A stretch of 64,000 nt of DNA from G963422445 sp963422445 (GTDB taxonomy: Bacteria; Pseudomonadota; Alphaproteobacteria; Thalassobaculales; Thalassobaculaceae), in NCBI GenBank assembly GCA_963422445.2, contig OY729512.2:5642001-5706000 (forward strand), given 5' to 3'. The position numbers were made by a program, and so were the translations under genes. Positions 52,916 through 63,322 of the stretch are shown one piece after another; position 1 is the first letter of the stretch; each line of letters begins with the position of its first letter. Under the pieces are notes generated by a model that was given only the letters and a program-made list of their open reading frames with translations, searched no databases and was not told where the DNA came from.

Positions 52916-53546
52916 GCCGGACAGCATAGCGCCGGGCAACACTTTTATCAACACCTGAAAAGAAATCGGCGCGCATGGTAGCGTATCCCATGTGGCGCAA
53001 CTTCCGAACCGATTCCCCTATAACCCAATGAAAAATGATACTTCTGTCGTCTCCATCGAAGTCGGACGCATTCCTGTCTATCCTTGATCATGATGTTTCT
53101 CGAACACGGGAGTGCGAGGCCGACTCCAATTGGGGCAGTCGCGGCAGATCACGGTTTGCAGAAGACGACCACGTGCCGGAAATCATCTCGCACGGCCGCC
53201 AGAAATCGGCATACGCCACGCACTCAACCTCCTGTGAAACTTATGACGACCTTGCCATCCCCACGGAGACCCGCAACTTCGGCGGTGCGCCAATGGAACC
53301 GGATCCAGTAGCCGTCCGGGTCGCACCGCCATCGCGTTGGGCGGCCGCCGGTTCCACTTGTCCCGACCATCACACGGTTCGTCGGATTGTGCCGGCAACG
53401 AACGTTGCGTTTCGGCCCCATGACCGCCGTTCGGTCAGAACCGAGATCATTCCGTGACCCAAAACGGATTGATCCTGTTCCTCTATACAGCCCGGTGCCG
53501 ACCGGGCCATAATCGGCCGCTCCACCAATCGTTCCAGACCTGTCCG
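52916..53546. other. Putative element/chromosome junction, no intact gene
   Basis: A 630-bp stretch between the integrase start and an acyl-CoA synthetase. No tRNA gene was recognised. On the minus strand near 53,240-53,330 the frame CDPDGYWIRFHW resembles the end of a glyoxalase/VOC protein, possibly a remnant. The attachment site is expected here, but its repeat partner lies outside the window. Confidence 0.4.
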
Positions 53547-55169
53547 ATGCCTGCACCAGCCATCCCCGTTCTGCATCCGTTTATCGGGTATGACATACCA
53601 TCCCTGATCGCCGACCGCGCCCGAACCAGAGCCGACCATCCGTTCCTGATCTGGCACCCGTTCGACGACTCGCCGCGCAGTTGGCGCTATCAGGACTTCG
53701 CCGCCGAAGTCGAAGCCATCGCCGCCGGCATGGCGGCGCGCGGTGTCGGAATTGGCGACCGGGTCATGGTGCATCTCGACAACGCCCCGGAACTGCTGCT
53801 GGCATGGTTTGCCGCCGCCCGGATAGGCGCCGTCGCTGTGACGACCAATGCCCGGTCGTCGGCCGACGAAATTGCCTACTTTGCCGACCATGCCGGCATC
53901 GTTGGCGCCATAACCCAACCATCTTTCGCCAACGTCGTGGTACAGGCCATCGGACCGGCCCGATGGCTCGCCGTCACCGACCACGATGCTGGCATACCGG
54001 CCGGGTCCGGCCGACAGCCGCCGCATGCTGACAGCTTCAAGGCCCTTTACAGCGATCCCGGCACCGTACCCGCAAGGCCAGCCGACCCATTCGCGCCGGT
54101 CAGCATACAATATACGTCCGGCACCACATCCCGGCCCAAAGGCGTGGTCTGGACCCACGCCAACGCCCTGTGGGGGGCCCGGATCAATGCCGAACACGAG
54201 ACATTGCAGGCGAATGACAGGCATCTCTGTACCATGCCGCTGTTCCACACCAACGCCCTCGCCTATTCGGTTCTTGCGACCCTGTGGACCGGGGCCAGCT
54301 GCGTCTTGCTGCCTCGCTGGACGACCAGCCGGTTTTGGCAGATCTCCCTCGACTACAAATGCAGCTGGACATCAATGGTCTGGTTCTGCCTCGCCGCCCT
54401 CGACTCTGCGCCGGCCCCCGACCACCACCATTATCGGCTCTGGGGCAACGCATTGTGCTCGCCGCCGCAAGACGCCCGTTATGGCGTGAAAACCATCGGA
54501 TGGTGGGGCATGACCGAAACGATTACGCACGGGATTGTCGGTCATCCCGGATTTGCCAATCGACCGATGTCGATGGGCCGCCCCGCGCCGGAATACGGCA
54601 TCGCGATCGTTAACGACGATGGACGTCCGGTGGCTCCTGGCGAAACCGGCCATCTCAAAATTCTCGGCACGCGCGGCGTTTCCCTCTTCCTCGAATATCT
54701 GAACAACACGGAAGTCACCGATGCCAGTTTCGACGACGACGGCTGGTTCAGCACCGGCGATCGGGTCACATTGCATGAAGACGGCTTCATCAGTTTCTCC
54801 GGCCGCGACAAGGACATGTTGAAAGTCGGCGGTGAAAATGTCGCGGCGGCGGAAATTGAATGGGTTATCATGGACATGCCGGGCGTTGCGGAAGTCGCGG
54901 TGGTCGGCCGCAGGCATCCCATGCTTGATGAGGAACCGGTCGCATTCCTGCTGCTCAAGAACGGCGCGGCGGACGGTCCCGCCGATCTGCCGGACCGTGC
55001 CCTTGCCGTGTGCCGTGAACGGCTCGCAGATTTCAAGGTTCCGGCCGAGGTCCGCATCGTCAGTGAATTGCCGCGCTCGACACTTGAAAAGGTCGCCAAG
55101 GCCAGATTGCGCGCATTGCTCGAAGACGAAGAGACAAACCAGGCGCAACGAGCGGATATGGTGTCGTAG
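53547..55169 (+). CDS. Acyl-CoA synthetase (AMP-binding, class I adenylate-forming)
   Basis: A 540-residue adenylating enzyme that activates a carboxylic acid to its CoA thioester. The ATG at 53,547 is chosen (MPAPAIPVLHPFIGYDI); the frame is open upstream without a good site. P-loop-like motif IQYTSGTTSRPKGVVWTHAN is near residue 190, the A5-like motif GWWGMTETITHGIVG in the middle, and A7/A8 DGWFSTGDRVTLHEDGFISF followed by GRDKDMLKVGGENVAAAEIE. The A10 lysine is in RSTLEKVAKARLR. Substrate cannot be read from sequence; short or aromatic acids are possible. First gene of the chromosomal side. Confidence 0.9.
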   Translation: MPAPAIPVLHPFIGYDIPSLIADRARTRADHPFLIWHPFDDSPRSWRYQDFAAEVEAIAAGMAARGVGIGDRVMVHLDNAPELLLAWFAAARIGAVAVTTNARSSADEIAYFADHAGIVGAITQPSFANVVVQAIGPARWLAVTDHDAGIPAGSGRQPPHADSFKALYSDPGTVPARPADPFAPVSIQYTSGTTSRPKGVVWTHANALWGARINAEHETLQANDRHLCTMPLFHTNALAYSVLATLWTGASCVLLPRWTTSRFWQISLDYKCSWTSMVWFCLAALDSAPAPDHHHYRLWGNALCSPPQDARYGVKTIGWWGMTETITHGIVGHPGFANRPMSMGRPAPEYGIAIVNDDGRPVAPGETGHLKILGTRGVSLFLEYLNNTEVTDASFDDDGWFSTGDRVTLHEDGFISFSGRDKDMLKVGGENVAAAEIEWVIMDMPGVAEVAVVGRRHPMLDEEPVAFLLLKNGAADGPADLPDRALAVCRERLADFKVPAEVRIVSELPRSTLEKVAKARLRALLEDEETNQAQRADMVS

Positions 55170-55942
55170 ATGCTGTGTCGGCAAGTCCCAGCGCTTGCGG
55201 GCGCCGTCCGGCTCCGGCCGATGCCTCAACTCTCCTTGAATGCCGCCCGTAGCCGAACCGGACAGACTGTGGTCGAGATCGGGAATGAGTCCGGCGCGGC
55301 AGCTTTCGCAGAATGCCCCGGACGAAATTCCAAGCTCTCGCGCTACCGCCCAGCCACTCATCCCGCTGGCAAGAAATTCGGCCGCCTTTTTCGCGACTGC
55401 CGAAGTGATGGCTGCTGTCCGCTCCCGTTCACGGCGCGCGGGAAAAGGCCTCGACCCCACCATCACGGTATAACGACACAGCACGGGAAACTGTTGCGCA
55501 TGAAACCCCGAAAGTTCGCGCCAGCTCGCTTTGCATTATGCCCCGATCAACATGGAACGCGCGATCCGCAGGTTCATCCCACGCAAGTCATCTGCGGAAT
55601 GTTGGTCGAATGGCAGAGTCGGAAAAATAAACGGTCATGCCGTCAGCGGTCTGCGTCGCATACTGGCCACCGAACGGAATGACCTCGAGCAACAGCGGCG
55701 AACTGGCGGAACTCAGCATCGCGGACTCCGGCGCATATTTCAATCTGGTTAACCCGGTATCTCAATCTCCAACGAACGTATATCCGGGGCGCGACAACCA
55801 TCGAAGAGACCAGACCGGAGGCGGCAGGCCCACCGCGCCGGTCTTCAGGACGAGGCTGGCGACCCCGAGGGCCGGCGCGCCGGCTGCCGGCACCACCTCA
55901 GGCCATCGCCTTTGGCGCAAGGCACATCACATTAACCGCGCG
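55170..55942. other. 773-bp spacer with possible HTH remnant
   Basis: No intact gene. On the minus strand (about 55,300-55,484) the frame contains AAEFLASGMSGWAVARELGI followed by SSGAFCESCRAGLI, a helix-turn-helix pattern seen in transposase N-termini, ending without a partner domain. Likely an IS remnant. The rest shows no feature. Confidence 0.3.
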
Positions 55943-58051
55943 TCAATCGGCGGCATCAAGATCCCGGTCCGGAATGGTGATGACCGGCTCGACCTCGCGT
56001 AACTCGTCAAGCGGGATATGGCATGCGATGGCGTGACGGTCCGCAGCGAACTGCACCGGCGGCGGCTCGTTATCGCAGAGCGCGCCCAGGCTGCGTGGGC
56101 ATCGGGTCGAAAACGGACAGCCCAGCGGCGGATCGAGCGGACTCGGCAGATTGCCTTCCAGCACGATGCTGCGCTTTTCAACCTCGGGGTCGGCAATCGG
56201 CACCGCCGAGAGCAACGCTTCGGTGTACGGATGATAGGGCGGCGCGAACACTTCCCCGGTCGCTCCGCGTTCCATAATCTGGCCGAGATACATCACCACC
56301 ACCCGGTCGGACAGATACCGCACCGCCGACAGATCATGGCTGATGAACAACAGCGTGGTCCGGTGCTCCCGCTGGATGTCCATCAGCAGTTCGGTAACCG
56401 CCGCGGCGACCGAGACATCGAGCGCCGAAATCGGTTCGTCGGCAATCACCGTCTTGGGATTGCCGGCAAAGGCGCGGGCGATACCGATACGCTGCTTCTG
56501 ACCACCCGACAACTGCCGCGGTTTCCGGTTGGCGAAGTCCCGCGGCAACTTTACGGTATCAAGCAGGCCATGGACCCGCTGCTGGATTTTGCCGCGCTCC
56601 GATTCAATTCCGAACCGCTTGACCACACGGCCGATCTGATAGCCGACGGAATGCGACGGATTGAGCGTATCATTCGGATTCTGGAACACCATCTGCAGCG
56701 ACGCCAACTGGTCCGGCGTCCGCTTGTTGACCGGAATGGCCCCAAGATCGGTACCGTCAAGCCGGACCTCGCCACCGCTCGCCGTCTCCAGTCCCATCAG
56801 CACCTTGGCGAATGTCGATTTGCCGCAACCCGATTCACCGACGATCGCAACAGTCTCGCCTTCACCGGCACGAAAATTGATGCTCTCGTTCGCCTTCACC
56901 TGGCGGACGTTTTCGCCCGAGATCAGGGCCGCCAGCGACGTATCCCGGACCTCGTAATATTTTTGGAGATTGTCGACTTCGAGGACCATCTCGCCAATTT
57001 CCAGCGGCTCTCGATCCGTCTCGGTCGCAACAATCGCCTTGTGGTCGATAGCGTTCCAGCGTCGGCAACGCACCCGGTGCGCCGGATCATCGTCGGTATG
57101 CACTGCCTCCATGACAATCTCGGCGCTGTCGCAGCGCCCGGCCTCGAAATGATCGCAACGCGGCCCGAAATAACATCCCGGCGGCCGTTGATGCGGCAGC
57201 GGCAGCTGGCCCTTGATGGCCACCAGTGGACGGGCATTCTTGTCGGCATGCGGCAATGGAATGCAACCGAACAGCCCATGCGTATAAGGGTGTTTCGGCC
57301 AGGAGAAGATCGAATCAATATGCCCTTCTTCAACGACCTCGCCGGAATACATCACGCAAATGCGGTCGCAGACCTCAAGCATCAGGCCAAGATTGTGGGA
57401 AATGTAGAGAAGCGAGGTTCCCGACTGCTCCGACAACTCTGCAATCAGCTTGACGATGCCGGCCTCGACCGTCACATCCAGCGCAGTCGTCGGCTCATCG
57501 AGCAGTAACAGGGCCGGTTTCGAGAGCAATGCCATGGCGATCACGACCCGCTGCTGCTGGCCGCCCGAAACCTGATGCGGATAGGAATCCATGAGCCGTT
57601 TCGGATCCGGGATATGCACATTCGAGAGCATATCGAAGGACCGTTGGAAGGCCTCCTCTTCGGTAACACCATCGTGAATGATCGGCACTTCCATGAGCTG
57701 CTGGCCGATTGTCAAGCTCGGATTGAGCGAGGCCATCGGCTCCTGATAGATCATGGCGATATCCTTGCCACGGATCTGGCGTATCTCTTCCTCGGTCATG
57801 TCGGCCATGTTCTGGCCTTTAAACCTGATCGTGCCGCCAACAATGCCGCCATTGTTTCCCATGTAGCGCATGATGCCGTTGGCAACCGTGGACTTGCCGC
57901 AACCCGACTCGCCGACAAGACCAACCGCTTCGCCGCGCCGGATCGACAGATCGAAATCCATCACGGCCGGGATCTCGCCAGCGCGTGTGTAATAACTGAG
58001 ACGCAGGCCATCGATCTCGAGGACCGGCTCGTTCTGGTCGTGATCCGCCAT
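55943..58051 (-). CDS. Fused dipeptide/oligopeptide-type ABC ATPase (DppD-DppF fusion)
   Basis: A 702-residue protein with two complete ABC ATPase halves. First: Walker A GLVGESGCGKSTVANG (near 48), signature VSGGQQQRVVIAMAL, Walker B LLLLDEPTTALDVT. Second: IVGESGCGKSTFAKVL (near 407), LSGGQKQRIGIARAF, TVIADEPISALDVS. Each half ends with the oligopeptide-transporter C-terminal motif containing cysteines (CYFGPRCDHFEAGRC, CPFSTRCPRSLGALC). It energises uptake through the permeases encoded upstream. Operon: binding protein, permease, permease, ATPase, all on the minus strand with short gaps. Confidence 0.93.
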   Translation of the reverse strand: MADHDQNEPVLEIDGLRLSYYTRAGEIPAVMDFDLSIRRGEAVGLVGESGCGKSTVANGIMRYMGNNGGIVGGTIRFKGQNMADMTEEEIRQIRGKDIAMIYQEPMASLNPSLTIGQQLMEVPIIHDGVTEEEAFQRSFDMLSNVHIPDPKRLMDSYPHQVSGGQQQRVVIAMALLSKPALLLLDEPTTALDVTVEAGIVKLIAELSEQSGTSLLYISHNLGLMLEVCDRICVMYSGEVVEEGHIDSIFSWPKHPYTHGLFGCIPLPHADKNARPLVAIKGQLPLPHQRPPGCYFGPRCDHFEAGRCDSAEIVMEAVHTDDDPAHRVRCRRWNAIDHKAIVATETDREPLEIGEMVLEVDNLQKYYEVRDTSLAALISGENVRQVKANESINFRAGEGETVAIVGESGCGKSTFAKVLMGLETASGGEVRLDGTDLGAIPVNKRTPDQLASLQMVFQNPNDTLNPSHSVGYQIGRVVKRFGIESERGKIQQRVHGLLDTVKLPRDFANRKPRQLSGGQKQRIGIARAFAGNPKTVIADEPISALDVSVAAAVTELLMDIQREHRTTLLFISHDLSAVRYLSDRVVVMYLGQIMERGATGEVFAPPYHPYTEALLSAVPIADPEVEKRSIVLEGNLPSPLDPPLGCPFSTRCPRSLGALCDNEPPPVQFAADRHAIACHIPLDELREVEPVITIPDRDLDAAD

Positions 58052-58060
58052 ACTGTCCTC

Positions 58061-58948
58061 CTAATCCTTCAGCGAGACTTCCCGCAGACCGTCGGCCAGC
58101 AGGTTGAAACCGAGCACCAGCAGCGAGACTGCAAGAGCCGGGAAGATCGCCATGTACGGGAAACCGCCGGTCACGAAGGCTCTGGTTTCGGTAATCATGC
58201 CGCCCCAGTCCGGATCGGGCGGCGGCAGACCGAGACCGAGGAAGCCGAGGGCGCCGATGGTAATCGTCGTGTAACCCATGCGCAGGCAGAAATCGACAAT
58301 CAGTGGGCCACGCGCATTTGGCAGAATCTCCACCAGCATGATGTACCAGGGACCTTCGCCCCGGGTCTGCGACGCAGCAATGTAATCACGGGTTGCGATA
58401 TCCATCGTCACCCCGCGCACGATGCGCATGATGCCTGGCGAAGACGCGAAGACGACCGCAAAGATGATGTTGAGACCAGAGGCTCCGACCTTCGCGATGA
58501 TCAGGACGTAAAGCACCATGATCGGAAACGACAGGATCACATTTGCGACAAACGACAGGATCTCGTCGAGATAGCCCCGGAAATATCCGGCCGCCAGGCC
58601 CATCAGAATGCCGACGACATAGGCCGAAATCGTCGCCGTCGAGGCGTAGAACAGAACCCGCTGCCCGCCCCAGATGATGCGTGAAAGAATATCGCGGCCA
58701 AGATGATCCGTGCCAAAGAGGAACACCCCGCCATCGGGCGCTTCTGTCCCCGGAAACGCAAACGGCACGGTTGTCGCGTTGGGGTCGAACGGGGAAATCA
58801 ACGGCGCCAGAATTGCCAGTGCGAAGAACAGCACGACGATAATGCCGCCGATCATTCCAACCGGACTTTCCCGCAGCAAGGCAATCCCGCGGACAATCTG
58901 AACCAGGGGCGAGTCCGGTGGTGTCACCGTGTGTGCCTGTTCCGTCAT
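58061..58948 (-). CDS. ABC transporter permease (DppC/OppC type)
   Basis: A 295-residue inner-membrane permease. N-terminal anchor MIGGIIVVLFFALAILAPLI; the BPD transport domain spans residues about 90-280 with the coupling EAA-like loop AASQTRGEGPWYIMLVEILP NAR region. The OppC N-terminal phrase FLFGTDHLGRDILSRIIWGG is present. Gap to the ATPase is 9 bp and to the other permease 9 bp. Confidence 0.92.
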   Translation of the reverse strand: MTEQAHTVTPPDSPLVQIVRGIALLRESPVGMIGGIIVVLFFALAILAPLISPFDPNATTVPFAFPGTEAPDGGVFLFGTDHLGRDILSRIIWGGQRVLFYASTATISAYVVGILMGLAAGYFRGYLDEILSFVANVILSFPIMVLYVLIIAKVGASGLNIIFAVVFASSPGIMRIVRGVTMDIATRDYIAASQTRGEGPWYIMLVEILPNARGPLIVDFCLRMGYTTITIGALGFLGLGLPPPDPDWGGMITETRAFVTGGFPYMAIFPALAVSLLVLGFNLLADGLREVSLKD

Positions 58949-58957
58949 CGCTACCCC

Positions 58958-59890
58958 CTATTTGAACCGGATTCTCGGATTGAGATAGGTATATCCGAGG
59001 TCACCGATGGTTTGAGTGAAGACGGCGACGAAGACTGCAGCGGTGCCGCAAGCTTCGATCACGAAGATATCCCGGCGCAGCGCAGCCTCCAGCAGCAAGG
59101 CCCCGAAGCCCTTGTATCCGAATGCGAATTCGGTCACGACGACACCCGACAAAAGCCAGTTGATCTGCAGCATGATCACCGTGAACGGCGCGATCAAGGC
59201 GTTACGCAGGGCGTGTTTCAGAATGATGTGCCGGTACGGCAGCCCCTTGAGCACAGCCGTACGGATGTAGGGCGTGGTCATGACCTCGGCCATCGAGGCC
59301 CGGGTCATGCGTGCCACATAACCGAATCCGTACAGCGTCAACACCATCACCGGCAGGATCAGCTCCACCACATTGAACCCCGAGGTCATCGACGAGGTTC
59401 CCGGCAGCCAACCGAGCCAGAATACGAAGATGCCGGCCAGGATCACGGCGCTGGCATATTCCGGCACCGATGTCGTGGCGATCGAGAACACCGAAATCAC
59501 GCGGTCTTGCGCCGACCCTTCCCGCATGCCCGCCAGAACGCCCAGGGTGAGCGCGATTATGACCATGACCACGAACGTCACCCCGGCGAGAATGCCGGTA
59601 TTGCCGAGACGATCCCAGAAGATTTCGTTGACCGGTCGCTTGTAGATGATTGAATCGCCGAGGTCGCCAGTCAGAATTCGTGCAATCCACTCAAAATACC
59701 GGACAAAAATCGAGCGATCGTAGCCATTCTGCACAACCCAGGCATCAAGCTGCTCGGCCTGGGCGTAGGGACCAAGCACGCTGCGCGCGATCAACCGCGG
59801 ATCCCCTTCGTTGATCACGAATAGAAGCAGCGCCACCACGAGCATGATCAGGATCATCATGCCGATGCGGCGCAGGATCAACTGGAGCAT
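58958..59890 (-). CDS. ABC transporter permease (DppB/OppB type)
   Basis: A 310-residue permease. The ATG at 59,890 is preferred (MLQLILRRIGMMILIMLVVA, with GAGGCTGA upstream) over a longer open frame to 59,950. Membrane segments lie at about residues 10-30, 100-125, 135-160, 175-195, 235-260 and 285-305. The coupling loop is near MTRASMAEVMTTPYIRTAVL KGL. It forms the heterodimeric channel with the DppC-type permease. Confidence 0.92.
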   Translation of the reverse strand: MLQLILRRIGMMILIMLVVALLLFVINEGDPRLIARSVLGPYAQAEQLDAWVVQNGYDRSIFVRYFEWIARILTGDLGDSIIYKRPVNEIFWDRLGNTGILAGVTFVVMVIIALTLGVLAGMREGSAQDRVISVFSIATTSVPEYASAVILAGIFVFWLGWLPGTSSMTSGFNVVELILPVMVLTLYGFGYVARMTRASMAEVMTTPYIRTAVLKGLPYRHIILKHALRNALIAPFTVIMLQINWLLSGVVVTEFAFGYKGFGALLLEAALRRDIFVIEACGTAAVFVAVFTQTIGDLGYTYLNPRIRFK

Positions 59891-60010
59891 TTCAGCCTCC
59901 CGGGTCGGTCGCAAAAGACAGCGGTACCCTCTTCCGGCCGCTCCGGTCATCGTCTGACCGAACCGCCGAAAGCGGACCGGGGACCCGAAGGCCCCCGATC
60001 ATGTAGGTCG

Positions 60011-61732
60011 TCAGCTGTCCAGCCACACCGTGTGGAACTGGTGGTACAAGGTCGGATGGGTCGTGAAACCCTTGACCCGCTTGTTCGACGCCTTGAACAC
60101 CGAACGCCAGAACGGCTGCGGAATGACGGCGTCATCCTGCAGGATTTTTTCGCAGACCGCCATCTTCTCTCGCCGTGCGGCGACATCGAGCGTACCCTCG
60201 GCATCGTCGAGCGCAGCATCGAATTCCGGGTTGTCGTAGGCGACCTCGTTCCACGGCACACCCTTGCGATAGGCAAGGCCAAGAACCATGGTGCCGAGTG
60301 GCCGATGCGTCCAGGCCGTGTAGCCCCAGGGCGCCTTGTCCCACTGCTCCCAATACTGATTTGACGGCATCTTGTTGATATTGAGCGTGATACCGGCCGG
60401 TGCGAGCTGGTTCTTGAAGATCGCGCAGGTATCGGTCATCCACGGCCCTTCGGTATCGCCATTGGCGATTTCGAGGGTGATGCCGTCGGGATACCCGGCC
60501 TCAGCGAGCAACTTCTTCGCCTTGTCAATGTCCCGCACGAGCGGTGGCAAAGCGTAGTATTCCGGATGGATCGGGCAGACATGGTGATTTTCGGCGATTT
60601 GTCCGAGACCCTTGAACGCCTTGTCCAGGAGCTCCTGATGGTCCATGCAGGCCACGACCGCCTGGCGCAACTTCGGATTGTCGAAGGGTTTTTCCGTGAC
60701 ACGGAACCGCATCACCGCAGTCTGTGCCGTCGTTGCCTCGTGAATATCGACATTCGGCAGACGCTTGACGGTATCAATGGCGCTGTTCGGCACGCGGTAG
60801 ACCATGTCGACCTGATTCGACGCGAGCGCCGCGATCCAGGCGTTGGTGTCCTCGCCGTGATCATAGTAGTGGATCTCGTCGAGATGGAACGGGCCGGCCC
60901 ACCAGTCACGCTCTTTCTTCAGGATGGCTTTCTCGCCAACACCGAAATCGACCAGCTTCATGGGTCCGGTGCCGATCGGATTCTTCGTGAGATCGGCATC
61001 GTAATCCACGCCGAAGCCCCGATGTACGATCGCCGCCGGATAGTTGTAGAAATTCTCAGGCATCGCCAGCGCGGCCTGCTTGAGATTGAACTTGATAGTA
61101 TGGTCGTCGATCACCTCGACGGCATTGGCAATTCCGCGTTTCTTCCCGTCCGGGCCGACCTCGACCATGGCCCCGAACAAGCCAAGATTGGACGAACCTG
61201 TCGCCGGGTCGAGCCAACGATTGACAGTATGCGCAACATCAGCCGCCGTAAACCTGTCGCCGTTCGACCACGTCACATCGTCCCGCAGATGGAACACCCA
61301 GGTTGCCAGATCGTCGGACGCTTCCCAGTTGCGGGCGAGATACGGAACCGTCACATTGTCGGCCTTGGTCCGGGTCAGATGCTCGACCAGGAACCGGGCG
61401 ACATTCGATTTTTCGACCCAGTCGAAACTGGCCGGGTCGGTCATCTGCTGCACCCGCATCGAGATTTTCAGGGTGCCGCCGGCTTTCGGAGTCGCCGCGA
61501 ATGCCGATTTGACTGGCGTCGCGCCGGTCAGGATGTCAGCCGTCATATAAGCTGTAGCCGCACCCATGCCAAGCAACGCGGACTGGCGAAGGAAGTCACG
61601 CCGATCGATCTTTCGCGTTTCGAGCTGGTCGCAGAGTTCGGGAAGATAGCTGTGCGTGTCAGCCCCGAACGCCCGTTCGGACGGCAGCGTGTAGCGCCGC
61701 GCATCGCGCTTGAGAATTTTCTTTACAGTCAT
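60011..61732 (-). CDS. ABC transporter substrate-binding protein (family 5), Tat-type signal
   Basis: A 573-residue SBP_bac_5 protein that delivers peptides or related solutes to the permeases. Its N-terminal 45-residue extension precedes a Tat-like signal (KIDRRDFLRQSALLGMGAAT), ending near FAATPK. Family marks: TWVFHLRDDVTWSNGDRFTA, ADVAHTVNRWLDP, IGTGPMKLVDFGVGEKAILK, and LRQAVVACMDHQELLDKAF. First gene of the ABC operon; a 60-bp gap precedes the permease gene. Confidence 0.93.
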   Translation of the reverse strand: MTVKKILKRDARRYTLPSERAFGADTHSYLPELCDQLETRKIDRRDFLRQSALLGMGAATAYMTADILTGATPVKSAFAATPKAGGTLKISMRVQQMTDPASFDWVEKSNVARFLVEHLTRTKADNVTVPYLARNWEASDDLATWVFHLRDDVTWSNGDRFTAADVAHTVNRWLDPATGSSNLGLFGAMVEVGPDGKKRGIANAVEVIDDHTIKFNLKQAALAMPENFYNYPAAIVHRGFGVDYDADLTKNPIGTGPMKLVDFGVGEKAILKKERDWWAGPFHLDEIHYYDHGEDTNAWIAALASNQVDMVYRVPNSAIDTVKRLPNVDIHEATTAQTAVMRFRVTEKPFDNPKLRQAVVACMDHQELLDKAFKGLGQIAENHHVCPIHPEYYALPPLVRDIDKAKKLLAEAGYPDGITLEIANGDTEGPWMTDTCAIFKNQLAPAGITLNINKMPSNQYWEQWDKAPWGYTAWTHRPLGTMVLGLAYRKGVPWNEVAYDNPEFDAALDDAEGTLDVAARREKMAVCEKILQDDAVIPQPFWRSVFKASNKRVKGFTTHPTLYHQFHTVWLDS

Positions 61733-62026
61733 CGAACTGGATCTCCCTATCGTTTCCTGAGAAGCTTCATGCCTTCACAGCGGGCACAAGGCTCTTCCTC
61801 CCTGATCTTGAGGCCTGTTAGAATGTTCTGCATACGACATTAACAGTCACGATAAGACTTGTCGAGCGACTGCGTTACAGTCAACAGTTATTCCTGCGAT
61901 TGTCTGGTATGCCGCAACAGGGAACAGGTGTCCGACTCGTCTGCTTGACACGAGACCATCAATAGCGCAGACTGGGTCACGGCCCGACGCCTTGTCCATT
62001 AAGCCGGGCGTCCGCAGTCGCCGCGA

Positions 62027-63163
62027 TCAGACCCGGTGCGGTTCCAGGATCTGACGGATGACCAGCCCGTCGCTGAGATGGTCAAAGCCCTCATTGATCT
62101 CGTCAAACCCGATACTGCGGTTGATCAGTTTGTCGACCGGCAGCCGGCCTTGGCGATAGAGTTCGATATAGCGGGCAATATCACGAACCGGAACGCAGCT
62201 TCCCATGTAACTGCCCCGGATCGATTTTTCCGAGTTCACGATTTCGGACGGATCGAACGTAAACCGGCTGTTGACCGGAGCCAGCCCGGCGACGATGACC
62301 TCGCCGCCAACCGAGATCGAACGGTAGCAGGTCTCCATGGCCGCGACCGATCCGACAAACTCGAAGGCGTAATCGACACCGCCACCGGTGATATCCATGA
62401 TCTGCTCGATATGATCGTCGTCACGGGCGTTCACCGTATGGGTCGCGCCGAGTTGCCGCGCGAGACCGAGCTTTTCGTCATTGATATCGACGGCGATGAT
62501 CTTTTCGGCCCCGGCAAGCTTCGCGCCGAGCATGCCGTTCAGCCCGACACCGCCGAGCCCGACGCAAGCAACGGTGTCGCCGGCGCGGATGCGTGCCGTA
62601 TTCAGGACGGCACCGACCCCGGTCATCACCGCGCATCCGAATATCGCGGCATCGGCGAGCGGCAGATCCTTGTCGACACGAACCGCTGTGCCCCGGTCAA
62701 TGACCGCGTATTCGGCAAAACAGGACACGCCGGAATGGTGACCGACCTCGACGCCTGACGAATCCTTCAGGCGGCTGCCGCCGCCCATCAGATGCCCTTT
62801 CGCGCGGGCAGCGTTATGGGTTTCACACAGCTGGGTCCGGCCGCCCAGGCAATTGCCGCAACGGCCACAGGATGCGGAAAACTGGAATACGACAGGATCG
62901 CTGGGCTTGAGATCGCGCACGCCGGCCCCGATATCGACGACTTCGCCGGACCCTTCATGCCCAACCACCATCGGCAGCGGTCGCGGACGATTGCCGTTGA
63001 TAAGCGAAAGATCCGAATGGCAGAGACCGCCGCCGGCGATCCTGACCAGCAATTCTCCAGCCTGTGGCGGTTCGACTTCGATCTCCTCGATACGGATCGG
63101 TTCCGATTGTGCATAAGGACGCTTCGCGCCAATCTCACGCAATACGGCCGCTTTCATCTTCAT
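62027..63163 (-). CDS. Zinc-dependent alcohol dehydrogenase (class III-like)
   Basis: A 378-residue MDR dehydrogenase. The start at 63,163 has GGAGATCAGG upstream. Catalytic zinc residues are in GGLCHSDLS and VGHEGSGEV; the structural zinc site is CGRCGNCLGGRTQLC. The NAD-binding Rossmann motif is GLGGVGLNGMLGAKLAGA with IAVDIND after it. The overall pattern (IRAGDTVACVGLGGVG, ITGGGVDYAFEFVG) matches AdhC/acyl-glutathione-type enzymes. A 294-bp gap separates it from the ABC operon; it is divergent from the dioxygenase gene across 159 bp, which should contain both promoters. Confidence 0.92.
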   Translation of the reverse strand: MKMKAAVLREIGAKRPYAQSEPIRIEEIEVEPPQAGELLVRIAGGGLCHSDLSLINGNRPRPLPMVVGHEGSGEVVDIGAGVRDLKPSDPVVFQFSASCGRCGNCLGGRTQLCETHNAARAKGHLMGGGSRLKDSSGVEVGHHSGVSCFAEYAVIDRGTAVRVDKDLPLADAAIFGCAVMTGVGAVLNTARIRAGDTVACVGLGGVGLNGMLGAKLAGAEKIIAVDINDEKLGLARQLGATHTVNARDDDHIEQIMDITGGGVDYAFEFVGSVAAMETCYRSISVGGEVIVAGLAPVNSRFTFDPSEIVNSEKSIRGSYMGSCVPVRDIARYIELYRQGRLPVDKLINRSIGFDEINEGFDHLSDGLVIRQILEPHRV

Positions 63164-63322
63164 GGTCCTGATCTCCTGCCCATCGGTCGCGGGTGTCTCA
63201 TGATTACAATGGAACCAGATATGGAATGAACACGAGACCATCCGTCAAGACCCAACATGTTTCCTTGCTGCCGGACACCGCAACGCGCAGACTCCTTAAC
63301 CATCATCACAAGGACGATACGA

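Noticed and set aside
53224..53556. Minus-strand frame with DPDGYWIRF resembling a glyoxalase
   Set aside because: Only a short stretch fits and no upstream domain is present; kept only as a possible remnant in the spacer note.
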